From: Prevotella sp. oral taxon 376 | GTDB taxonomy: Bacteria; Bacteroidota; Bacteroidia; Bacteroidales; Bacteroidaceae | Assembly (NCBI RefSeq): GCF_003043945.1 | Contig: NZ_PYXG01000001.1 | Coordinates: 806,001 to 870,000 of the forward strand | Length of the DNA: 64,000 bases | Direction of reading: 5' to 3' | In this document: positions 1-10,868 of the stretch, one piece after another | Layout: each line of letters begins with the position of its first letter | Numbering within the stretch: position 1 is the first letter of the stretch | Program-made: the position numbers and the translations under genes | Notes under the pieces: model-generated | What the model was told of the DNA's origin: nothing | Databases searched by the model: none | Seen by the model: only the letters and a program-made list of their open reading frames with translations

Positions 1-61
1 GAAACACGCCGTAGCCCAGTTGCGGCATTTCCACTCCATTGTTCAGTTTCATCGTATCCAT
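1..61 (-). CDS. Aldo/keto reductase, N-terminal fragment
   Basis: The gene runs off the left edge of the window; only the first 20 codons are present. They read MDTMKLNNGVEMPQLGYGVF. This is the usual opening of aldo/keto reductases of the 2,5-diketo-D-gluconate reductase type, in which the first beta strand of the TIM barrel carries the NG...P.LG.G.F motif. These enzymes reduce carbonyl compounds with NADPH in the cytoplasm. The second Met (codon 4) is an alternative start. A TATCTTTG -7-like box lies upstream at 96-103 on the same strand. Substrate class cannot be judged from this fragment. Confidence 0.75.
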   Translation of the reverse strand, partial: MDTMKLNNGVEMPQLGYGVF

Positions 62-95
62 GATTCTCTTTTTGTTTGTGAATGATTTATGATTG

Positions 96-103
96 CAAAG
101 ATA
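96..103 (-). promoter_or_regulatory. Bacteroidota -7 box for the aldo/keto reductase
   Basis: Reads TATCTTTG on the minus strand, an exact match to TAnnTTTG, about 35 bp upstream of the aldo/keto reductase start. A TTTTG lies upstream but at a longer spacing (26 bp) than the usual 19-21 bp, so the -33 element is weak. Confidence 0.45.
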
Positions 104-249
104 AGCAAAAAAGCAGTGTCGGCTTTACACAAAAGTCGGCTTTCTTTTCACTTTTCAGCGAAAAAGGCGGTTATCATTGCCAAAACTTGAGGGCTTGGTT
201 TTGCAGAGACTTTACACCAAGTGTAATCCTTTCAGCAACCTCCTATAGA

Positions 250-315
250 GTAAAACAGCCTGTTTTAGTCAGTGAAACAGCCTATTTTAGTCACTAAAAC
301 AGCCTGTTTTACTTT
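250..315. repeat. 66-bp array A: three 19-bp palindromes with 3-bp spacers
   Basis: Units start at 250, 272 and 294 (period 22). Each has 19 bp of dyad symmetry around AAACAG-C-CTGTTT (unit 1 is GTAAAACAGCCTGTTTTAG) followed by a 3-bp spacer (TCA, TCA, TTT). The architecture is identical to arrays at 12371, 23081, 30755 and 60625, but the core sequence is different. Function unknown. Confidence 0.85.
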
Positions 316-417
316 TCCGTGGATTGTCTTTTAAATTCAGGGAAACTGTTTCCCGCGTTCTTGGCCATCGGTTCCGACCGTCTTCCCTGTAAATGAGTAT
401 TCGAAGACCCGTCTTTT

Positions 418-1590
418 TTATTCAAAGAAACGATATGTTCTCGGCATTTTTTCCATGGCTACCCTATTTCTCTGATGCCGTTTCGACTCTATGGAGATAA
501 CGGCGGAATGCTTCTCGTGAGGAATGTCGTAGAGCAGCCGCAGGGGCTTCTCGGCCGTTCCCATGAGGCTCAAGGTAGCTTCTTTCGTGGAAAAATAAGC
601 CACCAGCCGCTTCTTGGAGTTTGTCAATAATTTATCATAGCTCGAACGACTCTCATAATATTTATACGACACATACGACGGATAATAGGCCTCACCCCGC
701 CGCTCAAATCGGATGCTGGTGTCTATCGTCCAATCCTCATAGCGCAAGCCGACAGCGGCCCTGACCACAGAAAGGACAAGGGAGTTCATCTTCTCGTCAA
801 GGTTACACCGCAAGCCTGTGGAGCGCGAGACTTCGAGGACGGCGCAGCGAGCGGTGTCCATCGTCAGCGTTCCACGATCGTCGCCGTACTTCGGCGACCA
901 GAAGACCAACTGTACGATATTTCTGTCTGCACCTCCGTAGGTCTCGTTCACCCTAAAGACATGCCGCCGAACAAACTTCCGGTCGATGGATGCCGCCGCA
1001 TTCTCATAGAGCATCAGCTGCATGTCATAGAAATCCACGCCCGCGGTAGTGTCTTTATAGGACACCACATTGCTCTCCGGACACACCTGATACATGCTGT
1101 CCCTGTCTAAATTACGGAGCGAAGGCACATACATGATTCCCCTGCTTCGAAAGGCATAGGCCGCGGAGTCGCCGATGTTGCGCTTGTCATAGTCGTAGGC
1201 GGCATAGCTGTCTGCCGGCTGATACAGTCGCGATCGGACTTTCAGGAAACGCATAAGCTTTTCCTTTATCCATTCGGGCTCCTCATCCCTTACCGTAACC
1301 TCCGACAGAAACTGAACCTTAGGCTCCAGGAAAACGGTGTCCGTAAGGCTTCGCAGCACCACGGAACGATAGCTCAGATGGGATATCGTCAGCCGCTTGA
1401 AGGGAAACCGCACCACGGCCACGCCGTTGCTGTCCGACGAAGTGGCAAGAACGCCTTTCCCGTTGATCGTGTAAAGGCTCGCATGAGATACCGGAGTGCC
1501 GTTCACCTTGTCCCACACCACGCACCTCTCCTGTGCCGCGCACGAAACCGTGAAAAACAAACAGACCGACAGAATTCGGAAAAAACGCAT
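418..1590 (-). CDS. Secreted protein with CarboxypepD_reg-like N-terminal domain, function unknown
   Basis: 390 residues. Residues 1-20 form a signal peptide (hydrophobic stretch ending SCAAQ; a lipobox around Cys17 is possible but not canonical). Residues about 22-95 look like a carboxypeptidase-regulatory-like beta-sandwich domain, as in SusC-like and other Bacteroidota envelope proteins. The remaining ~290 residues are mixed alpha/beta and I do not recognise a catalytic motif. It stands alone, with a TATCTTTG box at 1611-1618 only about 20 bp before the ATG. Probably periplasmic or outer-membrane associated. Confidence 0.7.
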   Translation of the reverse strand: MRFFRILSVCLFFTVSCAAQERCVVWDKVNGTPVSHASLYTINGKGVLATSSDSNGVAVVRFPFKRLTISHLSYRSVVLRSLTDTVFLEPKVQFLSEVTVRDEEPEWIKEKLMRFLKVRSRLYQPADSYAAYDYDKRNIGDSAAYAFRSRGIMYVPSLRNLDRDSMYQVCPESNVVSYKDTTAGVDFYDMQLMLYENAAASIDRKFVRRHVFRVNETYGGADRNIVQLVFWSPKYGDDRGTLTMDTARCAVLEVSRSTGLRCNLDEKMNSLVLSVVRAAVGLRYEDWTIDTSIRFERRGEAYYPSYVSYKYYESRSSYDKLLTNSKKRLVAYFSTKEATLSLMGTAEKPLRLLYDIPHEKHSAVISIESKRHQRNRVAMEKMPRTYRFFE

Positions 1591-1610
1591 TTAAATTATT
1601 TCTTTGAATA

Positions 1611-1618
1611 CAAAGATA
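1611..1618 (-). promoter_or_regulatory. -7 box for the 390-residue secreted protein
   Basis: TATCTTTG on the minus strand, very close to the ATG at 1590, implying a short leader. No good -33 TTTG at the expected spacing. Confidence 0.4.
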
Positions 1619-1681
1619 GCACATTCACGGCGATTTTGAAAATTATGAGCCTTATTTTAAAATTTTATCGTGAAATTAATG

Positions 1682-1689
1682 TATCTTTG
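1682..1689 (+). promoter_or_regulatory. -7 box of the cysS operon
   Basis: TATCTTTG, an exact TAnnTTTG match, 31 bp before the cysS ATG and diverging from the promoter at 1611. It is the likely promoter for the run starting with cysS. Confidence 0.5.
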
Positions 1690-1720
1690 CACCTAATTAA
1701 TAAATAGTGTACAGAAAATC

Positions 1721-3211
1721 ATGGGACAGACTTTGCTTATCTATAATACCCTTACCCGCCAGAAGGAGGTTTTCAAGCCCTTGCACGCACCGAATGTGGG
1801 CATGTATGTCTGCGGGCCTACCGTCTATGGCGACCCGCACTTGGGACATGCCCGGCCGGCCATCACCTTCGACATCCTCTTCCGCTACCTGAAGCATCTG
1901 GGATACAAGGTGCGCTATGTGCGCAACATCACCGATGTGGGCCATCTGGAGCACGATGCCGATGAGGGCGACGACAAGATAGAGAAGAAGGCGCGGCTGG
2001 AACAGCTCGAGCCAATGGAGATCGCGCAGTATTATACCAACCGCTACCACAAGGCGATGGAGCTGCTGAATGTGTTGCCGCCTTCTATCGAGCCACAGGC
2101 CACGGGTCATATCATCGAGCAGGAACAACTGGTGAAGCAGATTCTTGCCAACGGCTATGCCTATGAGAGCAACGGCAGCATCTACTTCGATGTGGAGAAG
2201 TATAACCGAGACCATACATATGGCATCCTCTCCGGCCGCAACCTGACTGACATCATCAATCATTCACGCAACCTCGCGGGAACGGAAGAAAAGCATAACC
2301 AGGCCGATTTCGCCCTCTGGAAAAAGGCGCGGCCGGAGCATATCATGCGCTGGCCCTCGCCCTGGAGCGACGGATTTCCCGGTTGGCACTGCGAATGCAC
2401 GGCCATGGGAAAGAAATATCTCGGCAGCCATTTCGACATCCACGGCGGTGGCATGGACCTCGTTTTCCCGCATCATGAATGCGAGATAGCCCAGGCCGTG
2501 GCCTCACAGGGCGACCAGATGGTGCGCTACTGGATGCACAACAACATGATTACCATCAACGGACAGAAGATGGGAAAGAGTCTCGGCAACTTTATTACGC
2601 TGGAACAGTTCTTCACCGGCAACCACGAGAGCCTCGACCAGGCCTATTCGCCGATGACCATACGCTTTTTCATCCTGAGTGCCCACTATCGAGGAACCGT
2701 CGATTTCTCCAACGATGCGCTGAAGGCAGCGGAGAAAGGACTTGAGCGCCTGATGAACGGCATCGGCGACATGGAGCGCATACAGCCATCCAAAGAGAGC
2801 GATGCGACAACCCAGGCGCTCGTAAAAGACTTCGCCCGGAAATGCTACGAGGCCATGAACGATGACTTGATGACCCCGCTCGTCATCAGTAATCTATTCG
2901 AAGCCTGCAAGCTTATCAATACGATCATCGACCACAAGGCCTCGATCAGCGCCGAAGACCTCGACAAATTAAAGTCCACTCTGAATCTCTTCGCCTTCGA
3001 CCTGCTCGGTTTGAAAAGTGAAAAGGGCGACAACAACGACGCCCGAGAAGAAGCTTTCGGCAAGGTGGTGGACATGGTATTGGAGCTTCGCGATAAGGCC
3101 AAGGCCGACAAAGACTGGACGACAAGCGACAAGATACGCGACGAACTCGCTGCCGACGGCTTCGAAGTGAAGGATACCAAGGATGGCGTTACCTGGAAAT
3201 TGAACAAGTAA
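1721..3211 (+). CDS. cysS: Cysteinyl-tRNA synthetase
   Basis: 496 residues, normal length for the family. This cytoplasmic class I synthetase charges tRNA-Cys with cysteine. The HIGH motif is HLGH at residues 40-43, just after Cys31, one of the expected zinc ligands. The other ligands sit in the GWHCECTAM and PHHECE segments. The KMSKS loop appears as KMGKS at 283-287. The C-terminal third is the helical anticodon-binding region. It is the first gene of a plus-strand run and leuS follows after 29 bp, so two synthetases are probably co-transcribed. Confidence 0.97.
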   Translation: MGQTLLIYNTLTRQKEVFKPLHAPNVGMYVCGPTVYGDPHLGHARPAITFDILFRYLKHLGYKVRYVRNITDVGHLEHDADEGDDKIEKKARLEQLEPMEIAQYYTNRYHKAMELLNVLPPSIEPQATGHIIEQEQLVKQILANGYAYESNGSIYFDVEKYNRDHTYGILSGRNLTDIINHSRNLAGTEEKHNQADFALWKKARPEHIMRWPSPWSDGFPGWHCECTAMGKKYLGSHFDIHGGGMDLVFPHHECEIAQAVASQGDQMVRYWMHNNMITINGQKMGKSLGNFITLEQFFTGNHESLDQAYSPMTIRFFILSAHYRGTVDFSNDALKAAEKGLERLMNGIGDMERIQPSKESDATTQALVKDFARKCYEAMNDDLMTPLVISNLFEACKLINTIIDHKASISAEDLDKLKSTLNLFAFDLLGLKSEKGDNNDAREEAFGKVVDMVLELRDKAKADKDWTTSDKIRDELAADGFEVKDTKDGVTWKLNK

Positions 3212-3240
3212 TCTTATCAAGCTGATAATACGGAACAGAA

Positions 3241-6090
3241 ATGGAATATAACTTCAGAGAAATAGAAAAGAAGTGGCAGAGGAAATGGGAGGAACAGCAC
3301 ACCTATCAAGTAACGGAGGATAAGCAAAAACAGAAATACTATGTGCTCAACATGTTTCCATATCCTTCAGGGGCAGGACTGCATGTTGGTCATCCGTTAG
3401 GCTATATCGCCTCGGACATCTACGCACGCTACAAGCGGCTCCAAGGCTTCAATGTGCTCAACCCGATGGGCTATGATGCCTATGGACTGCCCGCCGAGCA
3501 GTATGCCATACAAACAGGACAACACCCTGCCATCACCACCGAGCAGAACATCAACCGCTATCGTGAGCAGCTGGACAAAATCGGATTCTCATTCGACTGG
3601 AGCCGCGAGGTGCGCACCTGCGACCCTGTCTATTATAAATGGACACAATGGGCATTCCGGAAAATGTTCAATTCCTATTACGACAACGACCTGAAGAAAG
3701 CCCAGCCCATAGAAAACCTCATCCATCACTTTGAGGACAACGGCACGCTCGGCATGAATGTGTCGTGCTCTGAAGAACTTGTCTTCTCTGCTCAAGACTG
3801 GAGAAGCATGAACGAACACGAGCAGCAAAAGACCCTGATGAACTATCGCATAGCCTATTTGGGCGAGACTATGGTGAACTGGTGTCCAGGTCTTGGAACG
3901 GTGCTTGCCAATGATGAGGTCATCGATGGCGTTTCCGAGCGCGGCGGCTATCCGGTAATCCAGAAGAAGATGCGCCAGTGGTGCCTGCGTGTGAGTGCCT
4001 ATGCGCAGCGCCTGCTCGATGGTCTGGACGAAATAGACTGGACTGATTCCCTGAAAGAGACACAGCGTAACTGGATAGGGCGGTCAGAAGGTACGGAAGT
4101 GGAATTTGCGGTAAAGGACAGCAATGTCAAGTTCACCATCTTCACCACCCGTGCAGACACCATGTTCGGCGTAACCTTTATGGTGCTGGCTCCAGAGAGC
4201 GAATATGTCGGAAAGGTAACAACGCCGGAGAAAAAGGAAGATGTCGACAAATATCTGGAGTATGTAAAGAAGCGCACCGAACTGGAGCGCATGTCAGACC
4301 GAAAGGTTACCGGTGTCTTTACAGGTTCCTATGCCATCAACCCATTTACGGGTGATGCCATCCCCATATATATATCAGAGTATGTGCTTTCAGGCTATGG
4401 AACAGGTGCCATCATGGCTGTTCCTGCCCACGATAGCCGCGACTATGCTTTTGCCAAGCATTTCAAGCTTCCCATCCTTCCATTGATTGAGGGGGCTGAT
4501 GTGTCGGAGGAGAGCTACGATGCGAAAGAAGGCATTGTGATAAACAGTCCCGTTATGGGCAAGCAGACACCGTTCTCACTAAACGGACTTACCGTTCAAG
4601 AGGCCATTGCCGCTACCAAAAAGTATGTAACCGAGACCGGTCTTGGTCGTGTGAAGGTGAACTACCGTCTTCGTGACGCCATCTTCTCGCGCCAGCGTTA
4701 CTGGGGTGAACCGTTCCCAGTATATTACAAAGAAGACATGCCCTACATGATTCCGGAGCAGTGCCTGCCGCTGGAACTACCGGAGATAGACAAGTATGAG
4801 CCCACGGAAACCGGAGAACCGCCATTGGGAAGAGCCAAGAAATGGGCATGGGACACCGTCAATAACAAGATTGTAGAGAAGAGCCTCATCAACAACGAGA
4901 CGATATTTCCGATCGAACTCTACACCATGCCTGGTTTCGCGGGTTCTTCGGCTTATTATCTGCGATACATGGATCCAAAAGACGAGCATGCTCTCGTTGC
5001 CAAGAACATCGATGAATACTGGCAGAATGTAGACCTCTATGTAGGTGGAACGGAACATGCCACGGGCCACCTGATTTATTCTCGATTCTGGAATAAGTTC
5101 CTCCATGACTACGGCGTAAGCTGTAAGGAAGAACCATTCCAGAAACTCATCAATCAGGGTATGATACAAGGTCGTTCCAACTTCGTGTATCGTGTTAACA
5201 GCAATGATCACGATGCAGCTCCTGTATTCGTGTCTCTCGGCCTGAAAGATAAATATGAAACCACCCCCATCCATGTAGATGTCAACATCGTACATGCCGA
5301 CATCCTCGACATCGAGGCTTTCAAGACATGGCGCCCTGAATACGAAAATGCGGAGTTTATCCTTGAAGATGGCAAGTATATATGCGGATGGGCCGTAGAG
5401 AAAATGTCGAAATCGATGTTCAATGTCGTTAATCCCGACATGATTGTAGAACAGTATGGGGCTGATACGCTGCGTCTCTACGAAATGTTTCTCGGCCCTG
5501 TAGAGCAGAGCAAACCTTGGGATACCAACGGTATTGACGGTTGCCATCGCTTCCTGCGGAAACTTTGGAACCTCTTTTATGACAACCGCACCGGCGCATT
5601 CCTCGTCAAGGAAGAGAATGCTTCGCCGCAAAGCCTGAAGAGCATGCACAGGCTTATCAAGAAAGTTACGGGTGATATTGAGAACTTCTCGTACAATACC
5701 GCCATCTCAGCATTTATGATTTGCGTAAATGAAATGGGTCAGCAGAAATGGCATAATCGTGAACTGCTCACCGATTTGATCATCCTCATTGCCCCTTTTG
5801 CACCACACATTGCCGAGGAACTCTGGGAAACCTTGAATATGAAAGGCAGCATATGCGATGCCCAGTGGCCTGCATGGAACGAGCAATACCTTGTGGAAGA
5901 CAAGGTGCAACTTACCATTTCCTTCAACGGAAAGGCCCGGTTTCAGATGAAATTCCCAGCAAATACTTCTCATGAAGACATTCAGAAGGCTGTACTTACT
6001 GATGAAAAATCACAGAAGTATATGGACGGAAAGAATGTCGTTAAGGTAATTATTGTTCCTAAGAAAATCGTAAACATCGTGCTTAAATGA
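3241..6090 (+). CDS. leuS: Leucyl-tRNA synthetase
   Basis: 949 residues; somewhat longer than the E. coli enzyme, as is usual in Bacteroidota. Class I synthetase charging tRNA-Leu. HIGH motif HVGH at residues 48-51 after the MFPYPSG segment, and KMSKS at 721-725. The long stretch between them includes the CP1 editing domain, which hydrolyses mischarged tRNA. The C-terminal part carries the anticodon-binding helices. Its stop overlaps the start of the next gene by four bases (ATGA), indicating translational coupling. Confidence 0.97.
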   Translation: MEYNFREIEKKWQRKWEEQHTYQVTEDKQKQKYYVLNMFPYPSGAGLHVGHPLGYIASDIYARYKRLQGFNVLNPMGYDAYGLPAEQYAIQTGQHPAITTEQNINRYREQLDKIGFSFDWSREVRTCDPVYYKWTQWAFRKMFNSYYDNDLKKAQPIENLIHHFEDNGTLGMNVSCSEELVFSAQDWRSMNEHEQQKTLMNYRIAYLGETMVNWCPGLGTVLANDEVIDGVSERGGYPVIQKKMRQWCLRVSAYAQRLLDGLDEIDWTDSLKETQRNWIGRSEGTEVEFAVKDSNVKFTIFTTRADTMFGVTFMVLAPESEYVGKVTTPEKKEDVDKYLEYVKKRTELERMSDRKVTGVFTGSYAINPFTGDAIPIYISEYVLSGYGTGAIMAVPAHDSRDYAFAKHFKLPILPLIEGADVSEESYDAKEGIVINSPVMGKQTPFSLNGLTVQEAIAATKKYVTETGLGRVKVNYRLRDAIFSRQRYWGEPFPVYYKEDMPYMIPEQCLPLELPEIDKYEPTETGEPPLGRAKKWAWDTVNNKIVEKSLINNETIFPIELYTMPGFAGSSAYYLRYMDPKDEHALVAKNIDEYWQNVDLYVGGTEHATGHLIYSRFWNKFLHDYGVSCKEEPFQKLINQGMIQGRSNFVYRVNSNDHDAAPVFVSLGLKDKYETTPIHVDVNIVHADILDIEAFKTWRPEYENAEFILEDGKYICGWAVEKMSKSMFNVVNPDMIVEQYGADTLRLYEMFLGPVEQSKPWDTNGIDGCHRFLRKLWNLFYDNRTGAFLVKEENASPQSLKSMHRLIKKVTGDIENFSYNTAISAFMICVNEMGQQKWHNRELLTDLIILIAPFAPHIAEELWETLNMKGSICDAQWPAWNEQYLVEDKVQLTISFNGKARFQMKFPANTSHEDIQKAVLTDEKSQKYMDGKNVVKVIIVPKKIVNIVLK

Positions 6091-7046
6091 CATTAGAGAG
6101 ACAATATCTGTGGAGAGAAGCCAAGGATTATATTTTTATTACCTTGGGATTAATCCTCTATACTTTTGCCTGGACGGTATTTCTCCTACCCTACGAGATT
6201 GTAACGGGCGGTGTAACGGGAATGTCGGCCATCATCTTCTATGCTACCGGATTCCCCATTGAGAATACCTATCTCTTCATCAATATCGCCCTGTTGGGCG
6301 TAGCCTTGAAAATATTAGGTTTCCGATTTATGATGAAAACCATCTATGCCATCATCGCACTCTATTTCATGCTGATGTTTGCACAGATGCTGATGCCGAA
6401 AGACGCAGCGGGACACTTCATCAGAATACTCGGCGAAAATCAAAACTTCATGTCGCTCATCATAGGATGCTGCCTGACCGGAACTGCACTTGCCATTGTC
6501 TTCCTGAATAACGGAAGTACCGGAGGGACGGATATCATCGCGGCCTGCGTGAACAAATATCACAACTTCTCAATAGGACAGGTTCTGATTCTCGTGGATT
6601 TCCTCATTATTGGAAGCTGTTTCTTTTTCCCACAATTCGGAGAGATATTCGACCGGGCGCATAAAGTGGTGTTCGGCTTCTGCACCATGGTCATCGAGAA
6701 TTTTATGCTCGATTATGTGATGAACCGCCGTCGCGAGTCTGTCCAATTCATGATTTTCTCAAAGAAATATCAGGAAATAGCCAATGCAATCGGTACTGAA
6801 ATGGATCACGGAGTTACCATTCTTGACGGACACGGATGGTATACAGGACAAGAGATGAAGGTGCTCTGTATACTTGCCAAGAAAAACGAGAGCGTAAATA
6901 TCTTTCGCCTCATCAAAATGATAGACCCAAATGCTTTCGTATCACAGAGTTCCGTCATCGGCGTATATGGTGAGGGATTCGATGAAATGAAAGTAAAAGT
7001 TCCGAAGCAATATGAAAATAGTTTTCGCGACGAACAACAAGAATAA
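6087..7046 (+). CDS. YitT-family membrane protein (DUF161 plus DUF2179)
   Basis: 319 residues. The N-terminal ~210 residues contain about five or six hydrophobic membrane segments, including the conserved GGVTGMSAI and [10 protein letters not shown] motifs typical of the YitT/DUF161 family. The C-terminal ~90 residues form the soluble DUF2179 domain (residues after [10 protein letters not shown]). Molecular function in the family is not established; it is an inner-membrane protein. It overlaps leuS by four bases, and its 3' end overlaps rdgB by 35 bases. Confidence 0.88.
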   Translation: MTLERQYLWREAKDYIFITLGLILYTFAWTVFLLPYEIVTGGVTGMSAIIFYATGFPIENTYLFINIALLGVALKILGFRFMMKTIYAIIALYFMLMFAQMLMPKDAAGHFIRILGENQNFMSLIIGCCLTGTALAIVFLNNGSTGGTDIIAACVNKYHNFSIGQVLILVDFLIIGSCFFFPQFGEIFDRAHKVVFGFCTMVIENFMLDYVMNRRRESVQFMIFSKKYQEIANAIGTEMDHGVTILDGHGWYTGQEMKVLCILAKKNESVNIFRLIKMIDPNAFVSQSSVIGVYGEGFDEMKVKVPKQYENSFRDEQQE

Positions 7047-7602
7047 GCTTCACGAGATTCGTGAGATATTGGGAAACAATTTTGAAATTGTATCCCTAAA
7101 CGACATTGGATGCCACGAAGATATTCCCGAAACAGGCAATACACTCGAGGAAAATGCTCTTCAGAAGGCCAGATATGTCTATGACAAATATCATATTGAC
7201 TGCTTTGCTGATGATACGGGACTCGAAGTGGAGGCTCTCGGCGGAGCACCGGGTGTACATAGTGCCCGCTATGCAGAAGGAACCGACCATGATAGTGAGG
7301 CCAACATGCGGAAACTACTATATGAACTGCGTTACGATAAAAATCGAAAGGCACAGTTCCGAACAGTTATCGCATTGATACTTCATGGTGAATTACACGA
7401 ATTTGAAGGCTTGGTAAGAGGAAAAATCGGAACTGAGAAGCATGGCACGGAAGGCTTCGGATACGACCCGCTCTTCATTCCCGAGGGATATGACGAAAGC
7501 TTTGCCGAACTGGGAGATGATGTGAAGAATAAAATCTCTCATCGGGCAAGAGCCGTAAGGAAGTTGGCCGACTATCTTGTAAAAAGCCACCTTAAAACAT
7601 AA
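7012..7602 (+). CDS. rdgB: RdgB/HAM1 non-canonical purine NTP pyrophosphatase
   Basis: 196 residues, full length. Removes ITP, dITP and XTP from nucleotide pools by hydrolysis to the monophosphate, preventing mutagenic incorporation. Hallmarks are the N-terminal [12 protein letters not shown] nucleotide-binding motif, the acidic FADDTGLEV motif around residues 65-73, and SHRARAV near the C terminus. The start lies inside the 3' end of the preceding gene in another frame; it is fixed by the MKIVFATNN opening. Cytoplasmic. Confidence 0.95.
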   Translation: MKIVFATNNKNKLHEIREILGNNFEIVSLNDIGCHEDIPETGNTLEENALQKARYVYDKYHIDCFADDTGLEVEALGGAPGVHSARYAEGTDHDSEANMRKLLYELRYDKNRKAQFRTVIALILHGELHEFEGLVRGKIGTEKHGTEGFGYDPLFIPEGYDESFAELGDDVKNKISHRARAVRKLADYLVKSHLKT

Positions 7603-7619
7603 AAACCGCAACGCTGAAT

Positions 7620-9626
7620 ATGAAGAAAATTATCCTGTCAATAATCCTGACAATCAATGCATCGCTTGCAGGTGCAACCGCCATCGGAACATGGAAGGCT
7701 TACATGGCCTATCATGATGTTACGGAGATTGAAAAAGGTGGGAATACGCTATATGTGCTTGCCTCAGGTAATTTATATTCATATAATGAAAACGACCAGA
7801 GCGTTCGGACTTATGACAAAATAAACCTCCTTTCCGACTGTGATATTGCGCACATTGCATGGTGTCAAGGTGCCAAACGGCTCGTCATCGCCTATCAGAA
7901 TCAGAATATTGACTTGCTGGAACAGCAGGATAAAATTATCAATGTATCTGAATTCCATAGTAAAGCGATGACTGAAGATAAAACCATCCACAGCATAGAC
8001 ATTGACGGAGAGTATGCTTATATCAGCACGGGATTCGGAATTCTCAAGCTCAATGTCAGTAATGGTGAAATTTCAGATACCTATAACCTTGGTTTCCGGA
8101 CAGATTATAGCTATACAGATGGTGGATACCTTTATGCGGCATCATCTACCAATGGTCTTTATCGTGGTAATCAAAGCTCTAATCTACTAGACAGAAACAA
8201 TTGGAGCAGGGTAGGGGATTACATGGCAAAAAACAAAAATATCGATGCCAAGATGCTCAAGATGGTACAAAGCTTGAAACCCGGAGGCCCTAAATATAAC
8301 TACTTCGGATTCATGAAATTCACCAATAACCGACTCTATACCTGTGGCGGAGGATATTATGTAACGAGCGATCTTATGCGGCCAGGATGCATTCAGGTGC
8401 TTTCAGACAATGACGAATGGACTGTTTATGAAGATGAACTAAAACAGAAGACAGGCGTTTCCTATGTTGACCTTTCCTGTTTAGACATTGATCCGAATGA
8501 TAACAACCATGTCTTCGCAAGTGGAAGAACCGGACTCTATGAATTCATGAATGGAAAATTCGTAAAGTTCTGGAATAATGAAAATAGCCTTCTTGAATCT
8601 GCCATCTCAGCTTCCGATAAGGAATACATTCTTGTTTTGGGACTTGGATTTGACAAATCAGGCAGTCTCTGGTGTCTCAATAGTCAGGCTCCGCACCAGT
8701 CGTTACTAGAGTATACGAACGAAGAGAAGTGGATCTCCCACAGCAAGGAGGACCTGATGAAACTAAACGAGAAAAGCCTTGGAAAACTTACAAATATCTT
8801 TCAGGATAGTCGGGGGCTCATATGGTTTGGAAACGATCACTGGATAGTACCATCACTCTATGCCTACGAGTCTCTAAGTGATGATCTTAACGCTTTTACC
8901 TCTTTTAAAAATCAAGACGGAGAAACTGTCGGTGTAGCTTCCGTTCAATGTATTACTGAAGATAAAGAGCAGAACATATGGATAGGAACAAGTCTCGGTC
9001 CTCTCGTATTACAATCTTCCGAAATCACTGCCAAAAACTATATATTTCAACAAGTAAAGGTTCCTCGTAATGATGGAACGAACTTTGCAGACTATCTTCT
9101 GGATGGTGTCAACATCTCCGCAATCGTTATTGATAAAGTTGGAAGAAAGTGGTTTGGCACCAAAGGCGACGGCATTTATCTCATCAGTACCGATAATATG
9201 GTGCAACTGCAACACTTTACCACCGAAAACAGCAGGATCCTATCTAATAACATAGAGTCGATGGCCATCAATCCAACGACAGGAGAACTGTTTATAGGTA
9301 CTGATAAAGGACTTTGCTCCTATATGAGCGACGCATCGGTAATGAATGAAATTATGACTACGGAAAATGTCTATGCATATCCTAATCCTGTAAGACCTGA
9401 ATATACAGGTCCAATTACAATCGTAGGACTCAGTTATGATGCTGATGTAAAGATAGTAACTTCAAATGGAGTACTTATAAATGAAGGCAGGAGTAACGGC
9501 GGAACTTATATTTGGAATGGATGCGATCAAAAGGGAAGAAGGGTGGCCAGCGGTGTCTATATGGTTCAGACTGCAACACAAACAGGAGCAAAAGGAACTG
9601 TATGCAAAGTAGCTATCGTAAACTAA
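7620..9626 (+). CDS. porZ: PorZ-like type IX secretion component (beta-propeller with T9SS-type C-terminal domain)
   Basis: 668 residues with signal peptide (residues 1-19). The N-terminal IGTWKAYMAYHDVTEIEKGG segment matches the start of the PorZ propeller. Repeated short blade motifs of two-component-regulator-propeller type follow (IWFGNDHW, IWIGTSLGPL, KWFGTKGDG, LFIGTDKGL). The last ~85 residues (YAYPNPV...GVYMVQTAT) form a type-A T9SS-like C-terminal domain. In the family PorZ is a surface component of the T9SS attachment complex. It sits between rdgB and a GT39-like glycosyltransferase. The alternative is another propeller protein exported by T9SS. Confidence 0.7.
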   Translation: MKKIILSIILTINASLAGATAIGTWKAYMAYHDVTEIEKGGNTLYVLASGNLYSYNENDQSVRTYDKINLLSDCDIAHIAWCQGAKRLVIAYQNQNIDLLEQQDKIINVSEFHSKAMTEDKTIHSIDIDGEYAYISTGFGILKLNVSNGEISDTYNLGFRTDYSYTDGGYLYAASSTNGLYRGNQSSNLLDRNNWSRVGDYMAKNKNIDAKMLKMVQSLKPGGPKYNYFGFMKFTNNRLYTCGGGYYVTSDLMRPGCIQVLSDNDEWTVYEDELKQKTGVSYVDLSCLDIDPNDNNHVFASGRTGLYEFMNGKFVKFWNNENSLLESAISASDKEYILVLGLGFDKSGSLWCLNSQAPHQSLLEYTNEEKWISHSKEDLMKLNEKSLGKLTNIFQDSRGLIWFGNDHWIVPSLYAYESLSDDLNAFTSFKNQDGETVGVASVQCITEDKEQNIWIGTSLGPLVLQSSEITAKNYIFQQVKVPRNDGTNFADYLLDGVNISAIVIDKVGRKWFGTKGDGIYLISTDNMVQLQHFTTENSRILSNNIESMAINPTTGELFIGTDKGLCSYMSDASVMNEIMTTENVYAYPNPVRPEYTGPITIVGLSYDADVKIVTSNGVLINEGRSNGGTYIWNGCDQKGRRVASGVYMVQTATQTGAKGTVCKVAIVN

Positions 9627-10867
9627 CCATATTGTTTTTCCTATTCCTGGTTGCCATCCTGGCGATTTTCGGATATACTCCAACAAACGATGGTGCTGGA
9701 TATATAGAATACGCAGAAACCTGTATTGAAACCGGAGAACCTTATCCATGTACCAATCTTATTAAAGGATATCCATTTATCTGGAATATTGGCGTGGTTA
9801 ACCTTACGGCTTTATTCCTTTGGATATATCATTCCGTGTATCCTATCCTTCTGTTTTTCTGCCTCTTGAAAGCGCTAACAGGTCTTTTGATAGCCAAAAT
9901 TGCAGAATCTATCTTCAATTCAAAAGTCGCATTAACTGCGTTTATCCTATATATTCTCTATCCGAACAACTGGGGCGAAGTTACTATGTTAAATTCAGAA
10001 ACCCCGATGATATTCCTTGCCTTATTCGCATTTTATATCATATTGAGGAATTCAGAGAACACTCGATGGCTATTCCTTGGAGGAATGCTCATGGCACTGG
10101 CCAATTGGTTTCGTCCCATTGCTCTTATTTTCTTAGGATCAATAATCCTATATTATATTTTTCTTGAAAGAAAGAATATCATCCGAAAGACCACAGGAAT
10201 CTTATCGGGATATATCCTCATCATTTTCCTTTTCGGTATAGAAAGTTATTCCAGGACCGGGTATTTCATCTACCAGGCAGAGTCATTATGGTTTAACATG
10301 GCTGAAGCTACTTATGAAACAAGCGTAAAACCACATTATAATACAGAGATGTATCCTGCGGGAACGGCACGATATATTGATAATATGAAGAACAAGACAG
10401 CCATAGAATGCGATAAGATTTGGAAAAAGAGAAGCCTTGATTGGCTTGAAAACAATAAGCTTAACTATCTGAGCAAAGTGCCGGGAAGGCTGGTCTATAT
10501 GTATTTTAACGACATAGACAACATGACTTTCCTAATAAAGGATAAGTCAAAAGCAGAAAATAACTATATCACCCTGCCTTATAGAAATATTGTTTCTCAA
10601 ATGAATAAGTTGAATGGTACACAAATAGCAGCGCTTATATGCATGCTTTTATATTACATCATCTTGCTTTTTGCTATATCAGGTACTATTACGCTATTAA
10701 GGAAAAAACATCTTAAGGACGCTTTTCTGCCACTTATCATCATTATAGGTGGGTCATTGGCCATTGTACTGGCTATTCATGGAGAGACTCGCTTCAAGGC
10801 TCCTTTTATGCCATTTATCTTTATGCTTGCCGCAATAGCTTTGTCGGAAAAAACAAAATTATCATAA
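9602..10867 (+). CDS. GT39/ArnT-like membrane glycosyltransferase
   Basis: 421 residues from the start MQSSYRKL at 9602, which overlaps the end of the porZ-like gene by 25 bases. The longer in-frame extension to 9512 is less likely because it is buried in the upstream gene and lacks a membrane segment. About ten hydrophobic segments. An acidic motif in the first loop (NDGAGYIEYAE) resembles the catalytic Asp of dolichyl/undecaprenyl-phosphate sugar transferases of the PMT/ArnT clan. Probably transfers a sugar from a lipid carrier at the inner membrane; acceptor unknown. The neighbouring acyltransferase suggests a role in envelope glycan decoration. Confidence 0.65.
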   Translation: MQSSYRKLTILFFLFLVAILAIFGYTPTNDGAGYIEYAETCIETGEPYPCTNLIKGYPFIWNIGVVNLTALFLWIYHSVYPILLFFCLLKALTGLLIAKIAESIFNSKVALTAFILYILYPNNWGEVTMLNSETPMIFLALFAFYIILRNSENTRWLFLGGMLMALANWFRPIALIFLGSIILYYIFLERKNIIRKTTGILSGYILIIFLFGIESYSRTGYFIYQAESLWFNMAEATYETSVKPHYNTEMYPAGTARYIDNMKNKTAIECDKIWKKRSLDWLENNKLNYLSKVPGRLVYMYFNDIDNMTFLIKDKSKAENNYITLPYRNIVSQMNKLNGTQIAALICMLLYYIILLFAISGTITLLRKKHLKDAFLPLIIIIGGSLAIVLAIHGETRFKAPFMPFIFMLAAIALSEKTKLS

Positions 10868-10868
10868 A

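Larger units (their letters stand above)
62..417. other. Intergenic region with promoter and repeat array
   Basis: This 356-bp stretch has no credible gene. It holds the promoter-like box for the aldo/keto reductase near 100 and the 66-bp palindrome array at 250-315. The rest is featureless, ending in the 3' end of the minus-strand gene that stops at 418. Confidence 0.7.

Noticed and set aside
9512-9601. N-terminal extension of the GT39-like protein
   Set aside because: It is fully inside the preceding gene in another frame and is polar, whereas the start at 9602 leads directly into a membrane segment.
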